Assembly (NCBI GenBank): GCA_020425835.1
Contig: JAGQRC010000023.1
Location: forward strand, 1-14,340
Direction: 5' to 3'
DNA length: 14,340 nucleotides
Source of the DNA: Planctomycetota bacterium
GTDB lineage: Bacteria > Planctomycetota > UBA8108 > UBA1146 > JAJFFE01
The notes below the pieces were generated by a model. The model did no database searches and had not been told where the DNA came from. It saw nothing but the letters and a program-made list of their open reading frames with translations. The first letter of the stretch is position 1, and each line of letters starts with the position of its first letter. Both the position numbers and the translations under genes were made by a program. Shown here in pieces: positions 7,496 to 14,340 of the stretch.

Positions 7496-9754
7496 TCACG
7501 CGCGTTCGAACGTGAGTTCTCCGTTGCGGAGAGCGACGCGAACGCGACGAAGCTCGTTCTCCGACTCACGCAACACGAATGCGGCGAGCGGCTGTCGGAC
7601 TTCGTGATCGACGACGCGGCGAAGCTCGCGCGCGCCGAAGACATCACTCTCCCCGAGCTGGGTCAAGTGGCCGTAGACCTCGGTGTCGAGTTCGAGCTCG
7701 ACCCCACGCTCGCTGAGCCGCGCTTCGATCTCGCGAACGTGATGATCGATGATGCGGCGCAGCGAATCGGTCCCGAGGGTCGTGAATCGAACGATCTCGT
7801 CGATGCGATTCACCAGCTCCGGGCGCAGATACGCCGTCAAGGCTCGACGGAGATCGATGACCGGCGGCTCCGTCGAGGAGTCCGGCGCCCCCGAGGTCGG
7901 GAAGCCGACACGGTTCGGCTCCGCGGCCGGCGTCGGATCGATGTTGCTGGTCATGATCACCACGGCCTGCGTGAAGTCGGCCGTGTGACCGTGCGAGCCG
8001 GTGAGGCGTCCTTCGTCGAAGATCTGCAGGAAGAGATCGAACAACTGCGGGTGCGCCTTCTCGATCTCATCGAACAGCACGACGCAGTGAGGATGCGTCC
8101 GGACCGCGGAGATCAGCAACCCCTCCTCTTCGTACCCGACATACCCCGGAGGCGCGCCGATCAGCTTGGCGGCGGCGTGCGACTCGGCGTACTCCGACAT
8201 GTCGAAGCGGATCAGCCGCTTCTCATCACCGAACAACTGCGCGGTGAGCGCCTTGGCCAGTTCGGTCTTGCCGACCCCCGTGGGCCCGAGGAACAGGAAC
8301 GAGCCGGTCGGGCGGCCGGGAGCCGCGAGGCCCGCCCTCGCGGTCAGCACCGCGCGTGACACGACGGCCACCGCGTGGTCCTGGCCGATGACCCGCTCGC
8401 GGAGACGCTTCTCGAGGTTGAGGAGGCTGCGCGCGGACTCGCCCTCGAGCCGATCGAGGGGGATCCCCGTCCACTGGGAGACCGTTCGCACGACCGCCCG
8501 CACATCGACGCGCGTACCGTCCGACGTGATGATCCGCGATGCATCGCCCTCCTCGGGGCGGAACTGCTGCAGTCGTCGTCGCGCACAGGATTGGTCGAGT
8601 GCGTCGATCGCCTTGTCGGGCAGCCGGCGCTCCGGGAGATGTCGGATGGTCAGATCGACGGCCGCCGTCAACGCGTCGTCGTCGATGCGGACCTGGTGAT
8701 GGAGCTGGAGGGACTCCTTCACCGCGGCGAGGATCTTCAGCGAGTCATCGCGCGAAGGCTCCTCGACCAGCACCGCCTCGAAGCGACGATCGAGAGCGGC
8801 GTCCTTCTCGATGAACCGCCGGTACTCCGCGATCGTGGTCGCCCCGATCACGCGAAGCTCCCCTCGAGCCAGGGCTGGCTTCATCATGTTCGAGGCGTCG
8901 AGGGAGTCGGACGAGCTCGCTCCCGCGCCGACCAACGTGTGGAGCTCATCCAGGAACAGCACCGTCCCGGGGCTCTCCTGAACCTCTTGGAGGATGCCGG
9001 TCAGGCGCTCCTCGAACTCGCCGCGGAACTTGGTGCCCGCCACGAGGGAACCGACCGAGAGCTCGACGACGCGCCATCCGCGGAACGGCTCGGGACAATC
9101 GTCGCGCACGATGCGCTGCGCGAACCCCTCGACGACCGCGGTCTTCCCGACGCCCGCCTCGCCGACCAGCACCGGGTTGTGCTTGTTCTTCCGCAGCAGC
9201 ACCTGCTCGAGGAGCAGCAGCTCTTGCTCTCGTCCGATCACCGGACTGAGCGCACCGGTTCGAGCCAATGCGGTCAGGTCTCGGCCGAACTTGTCGATCG
9301 TCGGCGTGTTGGTCGGCTTCGGCTCCGGCTCCCGCTTGAGCTCCGACTGCAAGGAGACCAGATCGACGCCGAAGCCGCGCAGCAGTCGGACCGGGACGCT
9401 CCTCCCCTCGCGGAAGATCGCGTCGAGGATGTCCACCGGCTCGACCGCCGGCCTGCCGCGTTGCTGCGCGATCTGCCCGGACAGTTGGAGCACCTCGTGG
9501 CAGCGCGGCGTGTAGATCAGCTCGTCGCCCCAGTTCGCAGCCGCGTTCGGGGCGTCGTCGGACATGACCTCGCGGAGCCGAGCGACCTCGACGCCCGCGC
9601 TCGAGAGCGCCGGCCCCAATCCGATCTCTCTCTTCTCGGCGAGACCGAGGAAGAGGTGTTCGACTCCGAGATACTGGTGGTCGACCTGGGACGTCTCGTT
9701 CGCAGCGTCGGCCAACAGCTGGACGGAGGCGGGAGAGAGCTTGGGGAGATACAT
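7496..9754 (-). CDS. ClpA/ClpC-type AAA+ ATPase (Clp protease regulatory subunit)
   Basis: A 752-residue Hsp100 ATPase that unfolds and threads proteins. Residues 1-140 are the Clp N-domain. AAA1 has Walker A GEAGVGKT (198-205), Walker B VLFLDE (265-270) and pore loop [10 protein letters not shown] (240-249). AAA2 has Walker A GPTGVGKT (490-497), Walker B VVLFDE (558-563), pore loop GYVGY (537-541) and sensor-2 GARELRR (707-713). The segment between the AAA modules (about 365-450) is short: there is no ClpB-type M-domain coiled coil. VGF at 616-618 sits where ClpA and ClpC carry the [LIV]G[FL] tripeptide that docks on ClpP, so it may feed ClpP. The length matches ClpA (758). The ATG at 9754 begins the N-domain directly and lies 13 nt after the FHA stop; the upstream extension in this frame overlaps the FHA gene and has no homology. 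ClpP and ClpS genes are not in the window. Confidence 0.93.
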   Translation of the reverse strand: MYLPKLSPASVQLLADAANETSQVDHQYLGVEHLFLGLAEKREIGLGPALSSAGVEVARLREVMSDDAPNAAANWGDELIYTPRCHEVLQLSGQIAQQRGRPAVEPVDILDAIFREGRSVPVRLLRGFGVDLVSLQSELKREPEPKPTNTPTIDKFGRDLTALARTGALSPVIGREQELLLLEQVLLRKNKHNPVLVGEAGVGKTAVVEGFAQRIVRDDCPEPFRGWRVVELSVGSLVAGTKFRGEFEERLTGILQEVQESPGTVLFLDELHTLVGAGASSSDSLDASNMMKPALARGELRVIGATTIAEYRRFIEKDAALDRRFEAVLVEEPSRDDSLKILAAVKESLQLHHQVRIDDDALTAAVDLTIRHLPERRLPDKAIDALDQSCARRRLQQFRPEEGDASRIITSDGTRVDVRAVVRTVSQWTGIPLDRLEGESARSLLNLEKRLRERVIGQDHAVAVVSRAVLTARAGLAAPGRPTGSFLFLGPTGVGKTELAKALTAQLFGDEKRLIRFDMSEYAESHAAAKLIGAPPGYVGYEEEGLLISAVRTHPHCVVLFDEIEKAHPQLFDLFLQIFDEGRLTGSHGHTADFTQAVVIMTSNIDPTPAAEPNRVGFPTSGAPDSSTEPPVIDLRRALTAYLRPELVNRIDEIVRFTTLGTDSLRRIIDHHVREIEARLSERGVELELDTEVYGHLTQLGESDVFGARELRRVVDHEVRQPLAAFVLRESENELRRVRVALRNGELTFERA

Positions 9755-9767
9755 GGTGTTCCGATCG

Positions 9768-10166
9768 TCAGCGGGGCATGAACTCGAGTGAAGTGGTGCC
9801 GACCGTGAAGATCGTCCCGGGGTCGATCCGAGCGCGCTCCTGGATCTTCTCGTCGCCGACGAACGTGCCGTTGCGGCTCTCGAGATCCTCGACGTAGGCG
9901 ACGCCCTCCTCACGAACGATTCGAGCGTGATGCCCGGAGACCATCGGATCGAGCGAGAGGACGAGGGTGTTGTCCTCCGCACGACCGAGAGTCAGCAGAT
10001 CGCCGAGCACGTGACGCCGGAGGCCATCCATCGGACCACCGACGACCTCCACCCAGATCGGGCCGACCTGTTGGACCCGCTCCTGGAGGCGGGCGCGGGG
10101 CCGCTTCTCGAGCAGCACCGTGTCCTGCGGACGGGCGAGCTCTTCGTTGTGACTGTCGTCCGACAT
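9768..10166 (-). CDS. FHA-domain protein upstream of the Clp ATPase
   Basis: A 132-residue protein consisting almost entirely of one forkhead-associated domain, which binds phosphothreonine peptides. The conserved GR (in LTLGRAEDN), the S..H pair (SGHHARI) and the NGT motif (DLESRNGTFVGD) are all present. The short N-terminal arm contains QDTVLL, a threonine in a context that could be phosphorylated and bound in cis as in the mycobacterial GarA/OdhI type; that is speculation. The ATG at 10166 is chosen over an earlier in-frame ATG at 10205 because GAGGAG lies 6 nt before it. The gene is 13 nt upstream of the Clp ATPase gene and almost certainly co-transcribed, implying a link between Ser/Thr phosphorylation and Clp activity. 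No kinase is in the window. Confidence 0.9.
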   Translation of the reverse strand: MSDDSHNEELARPQDTVLLEKRPRARLQERVQQVGPIWVEVVGGPMDGLRRHVLGDLLTLGRAEDNTLVLSLDPMVSGHHARIVREEGVAYVEDLESRNGTFVGDEKIQERARIDPGTIFTVGTTSLEFMPR

Positions 10167-10580
10167 GATCGCTCCTCGCTCGCGGCGGGTCGGCCCCAGG
10201 TCCATCGTGCATCGAGAATCGACGACTCCCGGGCTCGACGAGGTCGAGCGTCACCGAAGAGTCGCTTTCCCTGGGGAGTAGCCCGAAATTGTAAAGGGAT
10301 CCGGATCGGGCCCACAAGCAACGCCATGCGAATCCCGACGCGGTCCTCCGGTGGTCCGGCGCCTTCGTCCACCGAAGCCCGCGGTTCGACGGGATCTGCC
10401 CTCCGCCCCCGAAGAGTGGTAGCCTCGATCCCTCCTCGGTGGAGGCGAGCGTCCGGACGACGGTGGTCAGCCCCTTCGAGAGAAGCAACCGAGCCGACGT
10501 GTCGCGGCGCGCCGGCAACGCCGAGGATCGGCGCGCCCGCGCCGGGTCACCCGGAACCGCTCGATCGAGGAGATTCCAAC
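10167..10580. other. Divergent intergenic region between the FHA-clp operon and the hydrolase gene
   Basis: This 414-bp gap holds no convincing gene. It contains the probable FHA-clp promoter (10288-10317, - strand). On the hydrolase side are GC-rich hairpins: CCTCC/GGAGG at 10431-10445, CGGCGC/GCGCCG at 10529-10544, and the overlapping alternative CCGGG/CCCGG at 10542-10554. AGGAG at 10568-10572 is the ribosome binding site for the ATG at 10581. I saw no clear + strand promoter. Confidence 0.6.
10288..10317 (-). promoter_or_regulatory. Likely promoter of the FHA-clp operon
   Basis: On the - strand, TACAAT (10293-10288) matches the -10 consensus at five of six positions and sits in one of the few A/T-rich patches here. 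TTGTGG (10317-10312) is a partial -35 with an 18-bp spacer. The spacer contains the perfect 10-bp palindrome GATCCGGATC (10298-10307). The leader to the ATG at 10166 would be about 115 nt. Confidence 0.5.
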
Positions 10581-12248
10581 ATGCCGTTCGTGAGATCGTT
10601 CGCCCTGCTGCTCACGGTACTCCCGACCTCGGTCGCGGGCGCGCAAACGCCGGGGACGACGGTGATCACCCACGGATTCCAAGCGACCGCCGATCTCCCG
10701 GAGTGGCCCGCGGTGCTCGGGGCGGCGATCGGCGTCCGGGCGAGCGACTTCGGACTCGCGACCCAGATTCTCCAGTACCAACCGGTCGACGGCAGTTGGA
10801 GTCTCGTCGCCGGCGCTCCGACCGCCGACGCCCATCTGGTGCTGGTCATCGACTGGTCGGATGACTCGGCATACATTCCCGGCGTCGTCGACGATCGGAT
10901 CGGGACGGCGGAGGCGGCCGCGGATGCGATCTGCGCGGCGCTGCGCGACGCGGCGCTCCCTCCCGAAGTGCAAGGCGGCACGCTCCTCGTCCGCCCCAAC
11001 GGCGAACCACGCGCTTTGCACTTCATCGGCCACAGTCGCGGTTGTTCGGTCAACAGCGAGATCGTTCGACGGCTCACCGCGGACGGCGTCGATGTCGATC
11101 AGGTCACGACGCTCGATCCGCATCCCGTGATCGCCCTCGCCGACCCGGAGCCCCGCACGTGGACGGGGACGAGCTGGGCCGACAACTACTGGCGCGCGGA
11201 TGGTTGCGACATCGACATGGGCTGCTTCGGCTTCGATTTCGACGGCGCACCGATCCCGGGATCCTTCGACGTCCCCCTCGAGATCCTCGAGGATCTCAGT
11301 TTCATCGACAACCGACTCGCGGCGTGCAGCCTCGAGCACGTGCTCGTGCACACCTGGTACCACGGGACCGCAGACCTCTCCGCGAGCGACGACGGAGACT
11401 GCTCGATCGATCGCGGAGAGTGGTACACGTCGGCAGGGGTCGGCGACGGTTTCTACTACGCGCGTTTCGGAGGAGGCGTGGCGGATCGACCCTGCGGTCC
11501 CCTCGGCGGATGCGAGGACGCGGGTCGCATCGATCCGACGCCGGCTGCGACGGTCTTCGACGGGGACTTCGAGAGTGGCGCGGGTCAGCCGGCGGGGTGG
11601 CTCTGGCACGGCGGCGGAGGCGATGGGGAGATCCTCGACGACGGCGTCGATCGTTTCCTCCGACTCTCCCCCGGGTCGATCTCTCGACGTCACAATCGCC
11701 TGCGGATCGCCGTCGGCGCCGACGCCGTCACCCATCGTTGGCGCGTCGTCGCGCCCGGCGACGGCGCGGATGCACTCGAGCTCCGACTCGCCCGCGACGG
11801 GGTCGTGACCTCACTCGGCACGGTCGCGATCGGCGCGGCGTCGACCGGTTGGCTCGTCGGCGACTGGCCGCTCCCGATCGGCCTCGCGCTCGACCGAGCG
11901 TACACGCTCGAGTTCACTCTGGTGCAGGGGACGGCGACGGTCGACATCGACGACGTCGCGTGGGAGAGCGCATCGGGCCCGTCCTTCATCCGCGGAGACT
12001 GCAACCAGGATCTCGGCCTCGACGTCTCGGATGCCGTGGCGTTCCTCGATGCCTACTTCGTGGGCGCGGGCCCCGTGGACTGCGAGGCGGCGTGCGACAC
12101 GAACGCGGATGGCGCGCTCGACATCGCCGATCCCGTCTTCGCGCTGCAGTATCTCTTCTCCGGTGGCCCCGCTCCCACGACACCGTTCCCCGGGTGCGGC
12201 ACCGACGCGACGACGACGTTGTCCTGTGCCTCCGCGGCGTGCCCTTGA
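10581..12248 (+). CDS. Secreted alpha/beta-hydrolase-like (lipase/esterase-type) protein with dockerin-like tail
   Basis: A 555-residue exported protein. An N-terminal signal peptide has a hydrophobic core at 6-15 and a probable cleavage after AGA (21). The hydrolase part covers about 27-320: THGF (30-33) resembles an oxyanion-hole turn, GHSRG (150-154) is a GxSxG nucleophile elbow with S152, and TLDPHP (177-182) offers D179. H253, H257 or H261 in LEHVLVHTWYHG could complete the triad. About 327-465 looks like a beta-sandwich, possibly carbohydrate-binding (starts FDGDFESG, ends VDIDDVAWES). The tail has two dockerin-like calcium loops, DCNQDLGLDVSD (473-484) and DTNADGALDIAD (506-517), then a Cys-containing end. 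Several Cys in the mature chain suit an extracytoplasmic location. AGGAG at 10568-10572 supports the start. The substrate is unknown. Confidence 0.82.
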   Translation: MPFVRSFALLLTVLPTSVAGAQTPGTTVITHGFQATADLPEWPAVLGAAIGVRASDFGLATQILQYQPVDGSWSLVAGAPTADAHLVLVIDWSDDSAYIPGVVDDRIGTAEAAADAICAALRDAALPPEVQGGTLLVRPNGEPRALHFIGHSRGCSVNSEIVRRLTADGVDVDQVTTLDPHPVIALADPEPRTWTGTSWADNYWRADGCDIDMGCFGFDFDGAPIPGSFDVPLEILEDLSFIDNRLAACSLEHVLVHTWYHGTADLSASDDGDCSIDRGEWYTSAGVGDGFYYARFGGGVADRPCGPLGGCEDAGRIDPTPAATVFDGDFESGAGQPAGWLWHGGGGDGEILDDGVDRFLRLSPGSISRRHNRLRIAVGADAVTHRWRVVAPGDGADALELRLARDGVVTSLGTVAIGAASTGWLVGDWPLPIGLALDRAYTLEFTLVQGTATVDIDDVAWESASGPSFIRGDCNQDLGLDVSDAVAFLDAYFVGAGPVDCEAACDTNADGALDIADPVFALQYLFSGGPAPTTPFPGCGTDATTTLSCASAACP

Positions 12249-12318
12249 GGCGTCACCTCTCGGTACCCCGCGAAGCCCCCCCGACTCCAGACTTCTCCTC
12301 ATCTCGTGAAGGTCTCTC

Positions 12319-13092
12319 ATGCGCATCGCCACGTGGAACGTCAACGGACTCCGCTCGCGGCTCGACTTCGTCCGCCTCTGGTTGCGGGAACGGCGACCCG
12401 ACCTCGTCGGGCTCCAGGAGATCAAGGCGACGGAAGACCAGTTCCCCTTCGAGGAGTTCGAGGCAGAGGGGTACCGGGCGGAGTTGCACCTGCAGAAGGC
12501 GTGGAACGGGGTCGCCGTGCTCGCCAAGGAGCCGCTCGAGGTGACCCAGCGGGGACTTCCCGGTGAGGATGCGATGGGGGCGCGGCTCCTCGCGGCACAG
12601 ACGCGAGGGATCCACTTCGTGACGATCTACGTTCCCAACGGAAAGACCGTGGAGCACGAGGACTTCCCCTCGAAGCTCCAATGGTTGGGGTCGCTCCGGC
12701 GATACCTCGAGGACCATCACCGACCGAACGACCCCGTCGTCCTCTGCGGGGACTTCAATCTGTGCCCGACCGAGCTCGACACCTGGCACGAGGATCCCAC
12801 TCGAATCTTCCACACGCCGGAAGAGCGGCGACTGTTCCGCGGACTCGAGGAGTGGGGATTCACCGACCTGTTCCGACGGCACCATCCCGACGCGAGGGAG
12901 TACTCGTGGTGGGACTATCGCGGAGGCGCCTTCCACCGCCGGCAGGGGCTGCGCATCGACTTCCTGCTCGGGACGGCGTCGGTCGCGGATCGCATCGAGT
13001 CGGTCGAGATCGACCGCGACTATCGGAAGAAGAGGGACGGCCTCACGCCGAGCGATCACGCCCCCGTCCTCGCCGACCTCGACGACCGCTGA
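12319..13092 (+). CDS. xthA: Exonuclease III family AP endonuclease
   Basis: A 257-residue member of the exonuclease III (ExoIII/XthA) branch of the endonuclease/exonuclease/phosphatase fold. It cleaves DNA at abasic sites and removes 3' blocks and nucleotides in base excision repair. All catalytic motifs are present: N7 in WNVNG, E34 in LQEIK, Y104 in IYVPNG, D145 and N147 in GDFN, D214 in RIDFLL, and the terminal D246-H247 pair in SDHAPV. The length is normal (E. coli 268). GAAGG at 12308-12312 sits 6 nt before the ATG at 12319. It follows the hydrolase gene by 70 nt without a clear terminator, so read-through transcription is possible. It converges on the DinB-like gene with 35 nt between stops. 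Confidence 0.95.
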   Translation: MRIATWNVNGLRSRLDFVRLWLRERRPDLVGLQEIKATEDQFPFEEFEAEGYRAELHLQKAWNGVAVLAKEPLEVTQRGLPGEDAMGARLLAAQTRGIHFVTIYVPNGKTVEHEDFPSKLQWLGSLRRYLEDHHRPNDPVVLCGDFNLCPTELDTWHEDPTRIFHTPEERRLFRGLEEWGFTDLFRRHHPDAREYSWWDYRGGAFHRRQGLRIDFLLGTASVADRIESVEIDRDYRKKRDGLTPSDHAPVLADLDDR

Positions 13093-13099
13093 AGCTCAG

Positions 13100-13117
13100 C
13101 GCTGCCGAGGCCCAGCG
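13100..13117. terminator. Weak stem-loop between convergent xthA and the DinB-like gene
   Basis: CGCTG (13100-13104) can pair with CAGCG (13113-13117) around an 8-nt loop in the 35-nt gap between the two stop codons. The stem is only 5 bp and has no T-tract. It is listed as the only candidate structure in the gap. Confidence 0.2.
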
Positions 13118-13127
13118 ATGAGGATTC

Positions 13128-13598
13128 TCAGAGATACGGCATCGCCGGAGTCTTCCCGGCCAGTCGTGCGTAGACGCTCAGCGCGCCGCGGTGATGCGCG
13201 GTGTGATCGGTGATCGCGCCTCCGACGGCGTGACGGGGTTCCCCGCCCATGATCATGCCGGGAGCGATCGGTTGTTGGAGCTCGTCCCAAGGAGTCTCGG
13301 CCAGCTTCTGGAACAGCTCGTCGAACGCTCGCCCGAGCCACTCGCGCGCCTTGCCGAGCGAAGTGACCGCCATGACCTCTCGGGCGTGCTTCTCGAAGTC
13401 CATGTCGAAGCCGGTCGGGGAGAAGATGCCCTCCCGAAACCAATCGACGGTGTGCGCGACATGAGCGACCTGCTGGGCCGCGTTCATGCAACCCTCGGCG
13501 GGACAGACCGCGGAGTCGGACTCGTCGAGACAGGCGGTTCCTCGATCGAAGAACTGACGGGCGTCGCGGATCGTGCACAACAACTTCTCGTGGCTCAT
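13128..13598 (-). CDS. DinB-like putative metalloenzyme
   Basis: A 156-residue four-helix-bundle protein of the DinB/YfiT superfamily. Most family members bind a metal through three histidines, and some transfer or remove thiols such as bacillithiol. Here H49 (in VAHTVDWF) and the H132-x3-H136 pair in the C-terminal helix (DHTAHHRGALSVYARLAG) form the expected triad. The ending KTPAMPYL also matches the family's usual proline-rich C-terminus. The ATG at 13598 is chosen because AGGAG lies 4 nt before it; the frame is open further upstream without homology. Substrate and thiol cofactor are unknown, and nothing in the neighbourhood suggests one. Confidence 0.87.
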   Translation of the reverse strand: MSHEKLLCTIRDARQFFDRGTACLDESDSAVCPAEGCMNAAQQVAHVAHTVDWFREGIFSPTGFDMDFEKHAREVMAVTSLGKAREWLGRAFDELFQKLAETPWDELQQPIAPGMIMGGEPRHAVGGAITDHTAHHRGALSVYARLAGKTPAMPYL

Positions 13599-13968
13599 GG
13601 GTCTCCTCTCTCCGGTGGACGCGCCCGAGGCGCAAAGGGAACGCAACGGGCTGCTACTCATGGACCACGCGGCGAGAGGCCGCAAGCCCTTCGCACGTCC
13701 GCGCACCATTCGCCGCCGGGGAGGAGTGGATCGACCGGGCCTCACGACGGTCGTCTCCCTTGAGTGCCACCGCGTCTTGAGTTACATTTCGCGGTTCGAC
13801 GGTCCGAGCACCGAGACTCGCGGTCGCGCTCCCCAGCCCTCGTGGTCCGGTCCGGCGCAACGCCAGCTGTCGCCCTGCCCTCCCGTCGCTCTCCTTGGCT
13901 CGCTACCGAATCCGCGACCGTCGCGACTCGGTGCGGGCGCGTTTCTTTTCGAAGGCCGAGGATCTGGC
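13599..13968. other. Divergent intergenic region and long leader of the LeuD-like gene
   Basis: This 370-bp gap holds no convincing gene. The half nearest the DinB-like gene shows only that gene's ribosome binding site. The other half contains a sigma70-like promoter at 13760-13788 and a leader of about 174 nt. Near its end is a hairpin-forming stretch (about 13912-13938) followed by TTTCTTTT at 13942-13949, then GAGGA at 13958-13962 before the ATG at 13969. Confidence 0.55.
13760..13788 (+). promoter_or_regulatory. Likely sigma70-like promoter of the LeuD-like gene
   Basis: TTGAGT (13760-13765) and TACATT (13783-13788) each match four of six consensus positions and are separated by exactly 17 bases. 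The start would be near 13795, giving an unusually long leader to the ATG at 13969. Confidence 0.5.
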
Positions 13969-14340
13969 ATGCACACCATTCGACCGGCACGCCTCAAGCC
14001 GGGTGTCGACGCTTCGCAGCTCCCGCAACCCGAGAGCCACGACACCGCCGACGGCGGCCGCACCCTTCGCGGGGAAGCGTTGATCTTCTGGGATCCGAAC
14101 CGACCCGGTCAGAAGCTGGATGCCATCGACACCGACCAGATCACGCCCGCCAAGGACTGCGTGTCCGAGAGCCTGGATGCGCTCGACGAGAAGTGGAAGG
14201 AAGGCGCGTTCCGCTACTTGATGCCGGACTTCCGGAAGCGGGTCCATTCGGGACAGACCTTCGTGATCGCGGGCGAACGATTCGCGATCGGCTCCTCGCG
14301 CGAGATGAGTCCGGCCGGGTTGAAGGCGGTCGCCGAAGAG
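13969..14340 (+). CDS. LeuD/aconitase swivel-domain protein, N-terminal part (3' end outside window)
   Basis: The first 124 residues of a protein whose conserved part resembles 3-isopropylmalate dehydratase small subunit (LeuD) and the aconitase swivel domain. IDTDQITPA (54-62) matches the LeuD signature DTDQIIPA, and GSSRE (109-113) is the substrate-binding Ser-Ser-Arg motif. In LeuD and aconitase this usually reads GCGSSREHAP; here it is AIGSSREMSP, lacking the Cys and the His. An N-terminal extension of about 35 residues precedes the domain, whereas stand-alone LeuD starts almost directly with it. The protein could be a LeuD paralogue or the start of a fusion with the swivel domain first. 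GAGGA at 13958-13962, 6 nt before the ATG, supports the start. A role in leucine or related hydroxyacid metabolism is likely but not provable from this fragment. Confidence 0.75.
   Translation, partial: MHTIRPARLKPGVDASQLPQPESHDTADGGRTLRGEALIFWDPNRPGQKLDAIDTDQITPAKDCVSESLDALDEKWKEGAFRYLMPDFRKRVHSGQTFVIAGERFAIGSSREMSPAGLKAVAEE

Noticed and set aside
7502..7511. CGTTCGAACG palindrome as a second TetR operator
   Set aside because: It lies inside the 3' coding end of the Clp gene and does not match the flanks of the 3248-3261 site.
7496..9754. Calling the Clp ATPase ClpB or the type VI secretion ClpV
   Set aside because: The segment between the AAA modules is too short for the M-domain coiled coil, a VGF tripeptide occupies the ClpP loop, and no type VI genes are nearby.
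10167..10205. Earlier ATG (10205) for the FHA protein
   Set aside because: The added 13 residues have no FHA similarity, and the strong GAGGAG sits just before the ATG at 10166.
13895..14083. Small open frame overlapping the LeuD-like start as a leader peptide
   Set aside because: It begins with TTG without a ribosome binding site, runs past the LeuD-like ATG in another frame, and has no leucine-rich stretch.
1..14340. A defence island, prophage or other mobile element as the hidden system
   Set aside because: No integrase, transposase, terminal repeats, restriction, toxin-antitoxin or CRISPR signals were seen, and base composition looks uniform by eye.

Overview
The window is GC-rich bacterial DNA with tightly packed genes. 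Two secreted-type proteins end in paired dockerin-like EF-hand repeats with short cysteine-containing tails. That tail style, together with a ClpC-type ATPase paired with an FHA protein and a large EF-hand membrane protein, suggests Planctomycetota or a related poorly sampled lineage. This is an inference from protein style; no rRNA or other marker gene is present to confirm it. There is no tRNA, CRISPR array, insertion sequence or phage gene.

Layout. Positions 2-232 hold the C-terminal end of a dockerin-tailed protein, closed by a strong intrinsic terminator at 264-301. A + strand pair follows: a LigD-type end-joining protein (360-2438) and a short-chain dehydrogenase (2435-3136), overlapping by ATGA. 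A second + strand pair encodes a TIGR01777-family epimerase (3285-4250) and a TetR repressor (4247-4933), again with an ATGA overlap. Its promoter region carries a perfect 14-bp palindrome that is a good candidate for the repressor's own operator. A GC-rich hairpin at 4971-4995 lies between this operon and the convergent - strand block. Read in its transcription order, that block has an FHA protein (10166-9768), a two-AAA Clp ATPase (9754-7496) and, after a gap with hairpins, a 732-residue EF-hand protein with three C-terminal membrane segments (7228-5030). From 10581 the + strand resumes with a secreted alpha/beta-hydrolase-like protein with a dockerin tail (10581-12248) and an exonuclease III homologue (12319-13092). 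A convergent DinB-like protein (13598-13128) comes next. Last is the start of a LeuD/aconitase swivel-domain protein (13969 to the window edge) behind a plausible sigma70-type promoter and a long leader.

How the genes relate. LigD and exonuclease III are both DNA-repair functions but lie 10 kb apart, and no Ku gene is visible. The most unusual gene is the LigD homologue. Its phosphoesterase and polymerase domains keep their catalytic residues. The ligase domain between them has lost the nucleophilic lysine, the conserved acidic residues of motifs III and IV and the lysines of motif V, and it has no OB-fold. It therefore looks like an end-processing enzyme carrying a dead ligase remnant. The FHA-Clp pair suggests a Clp unfoldase whose substrates or activity may be linked to Ser/Thr phosphorylation.
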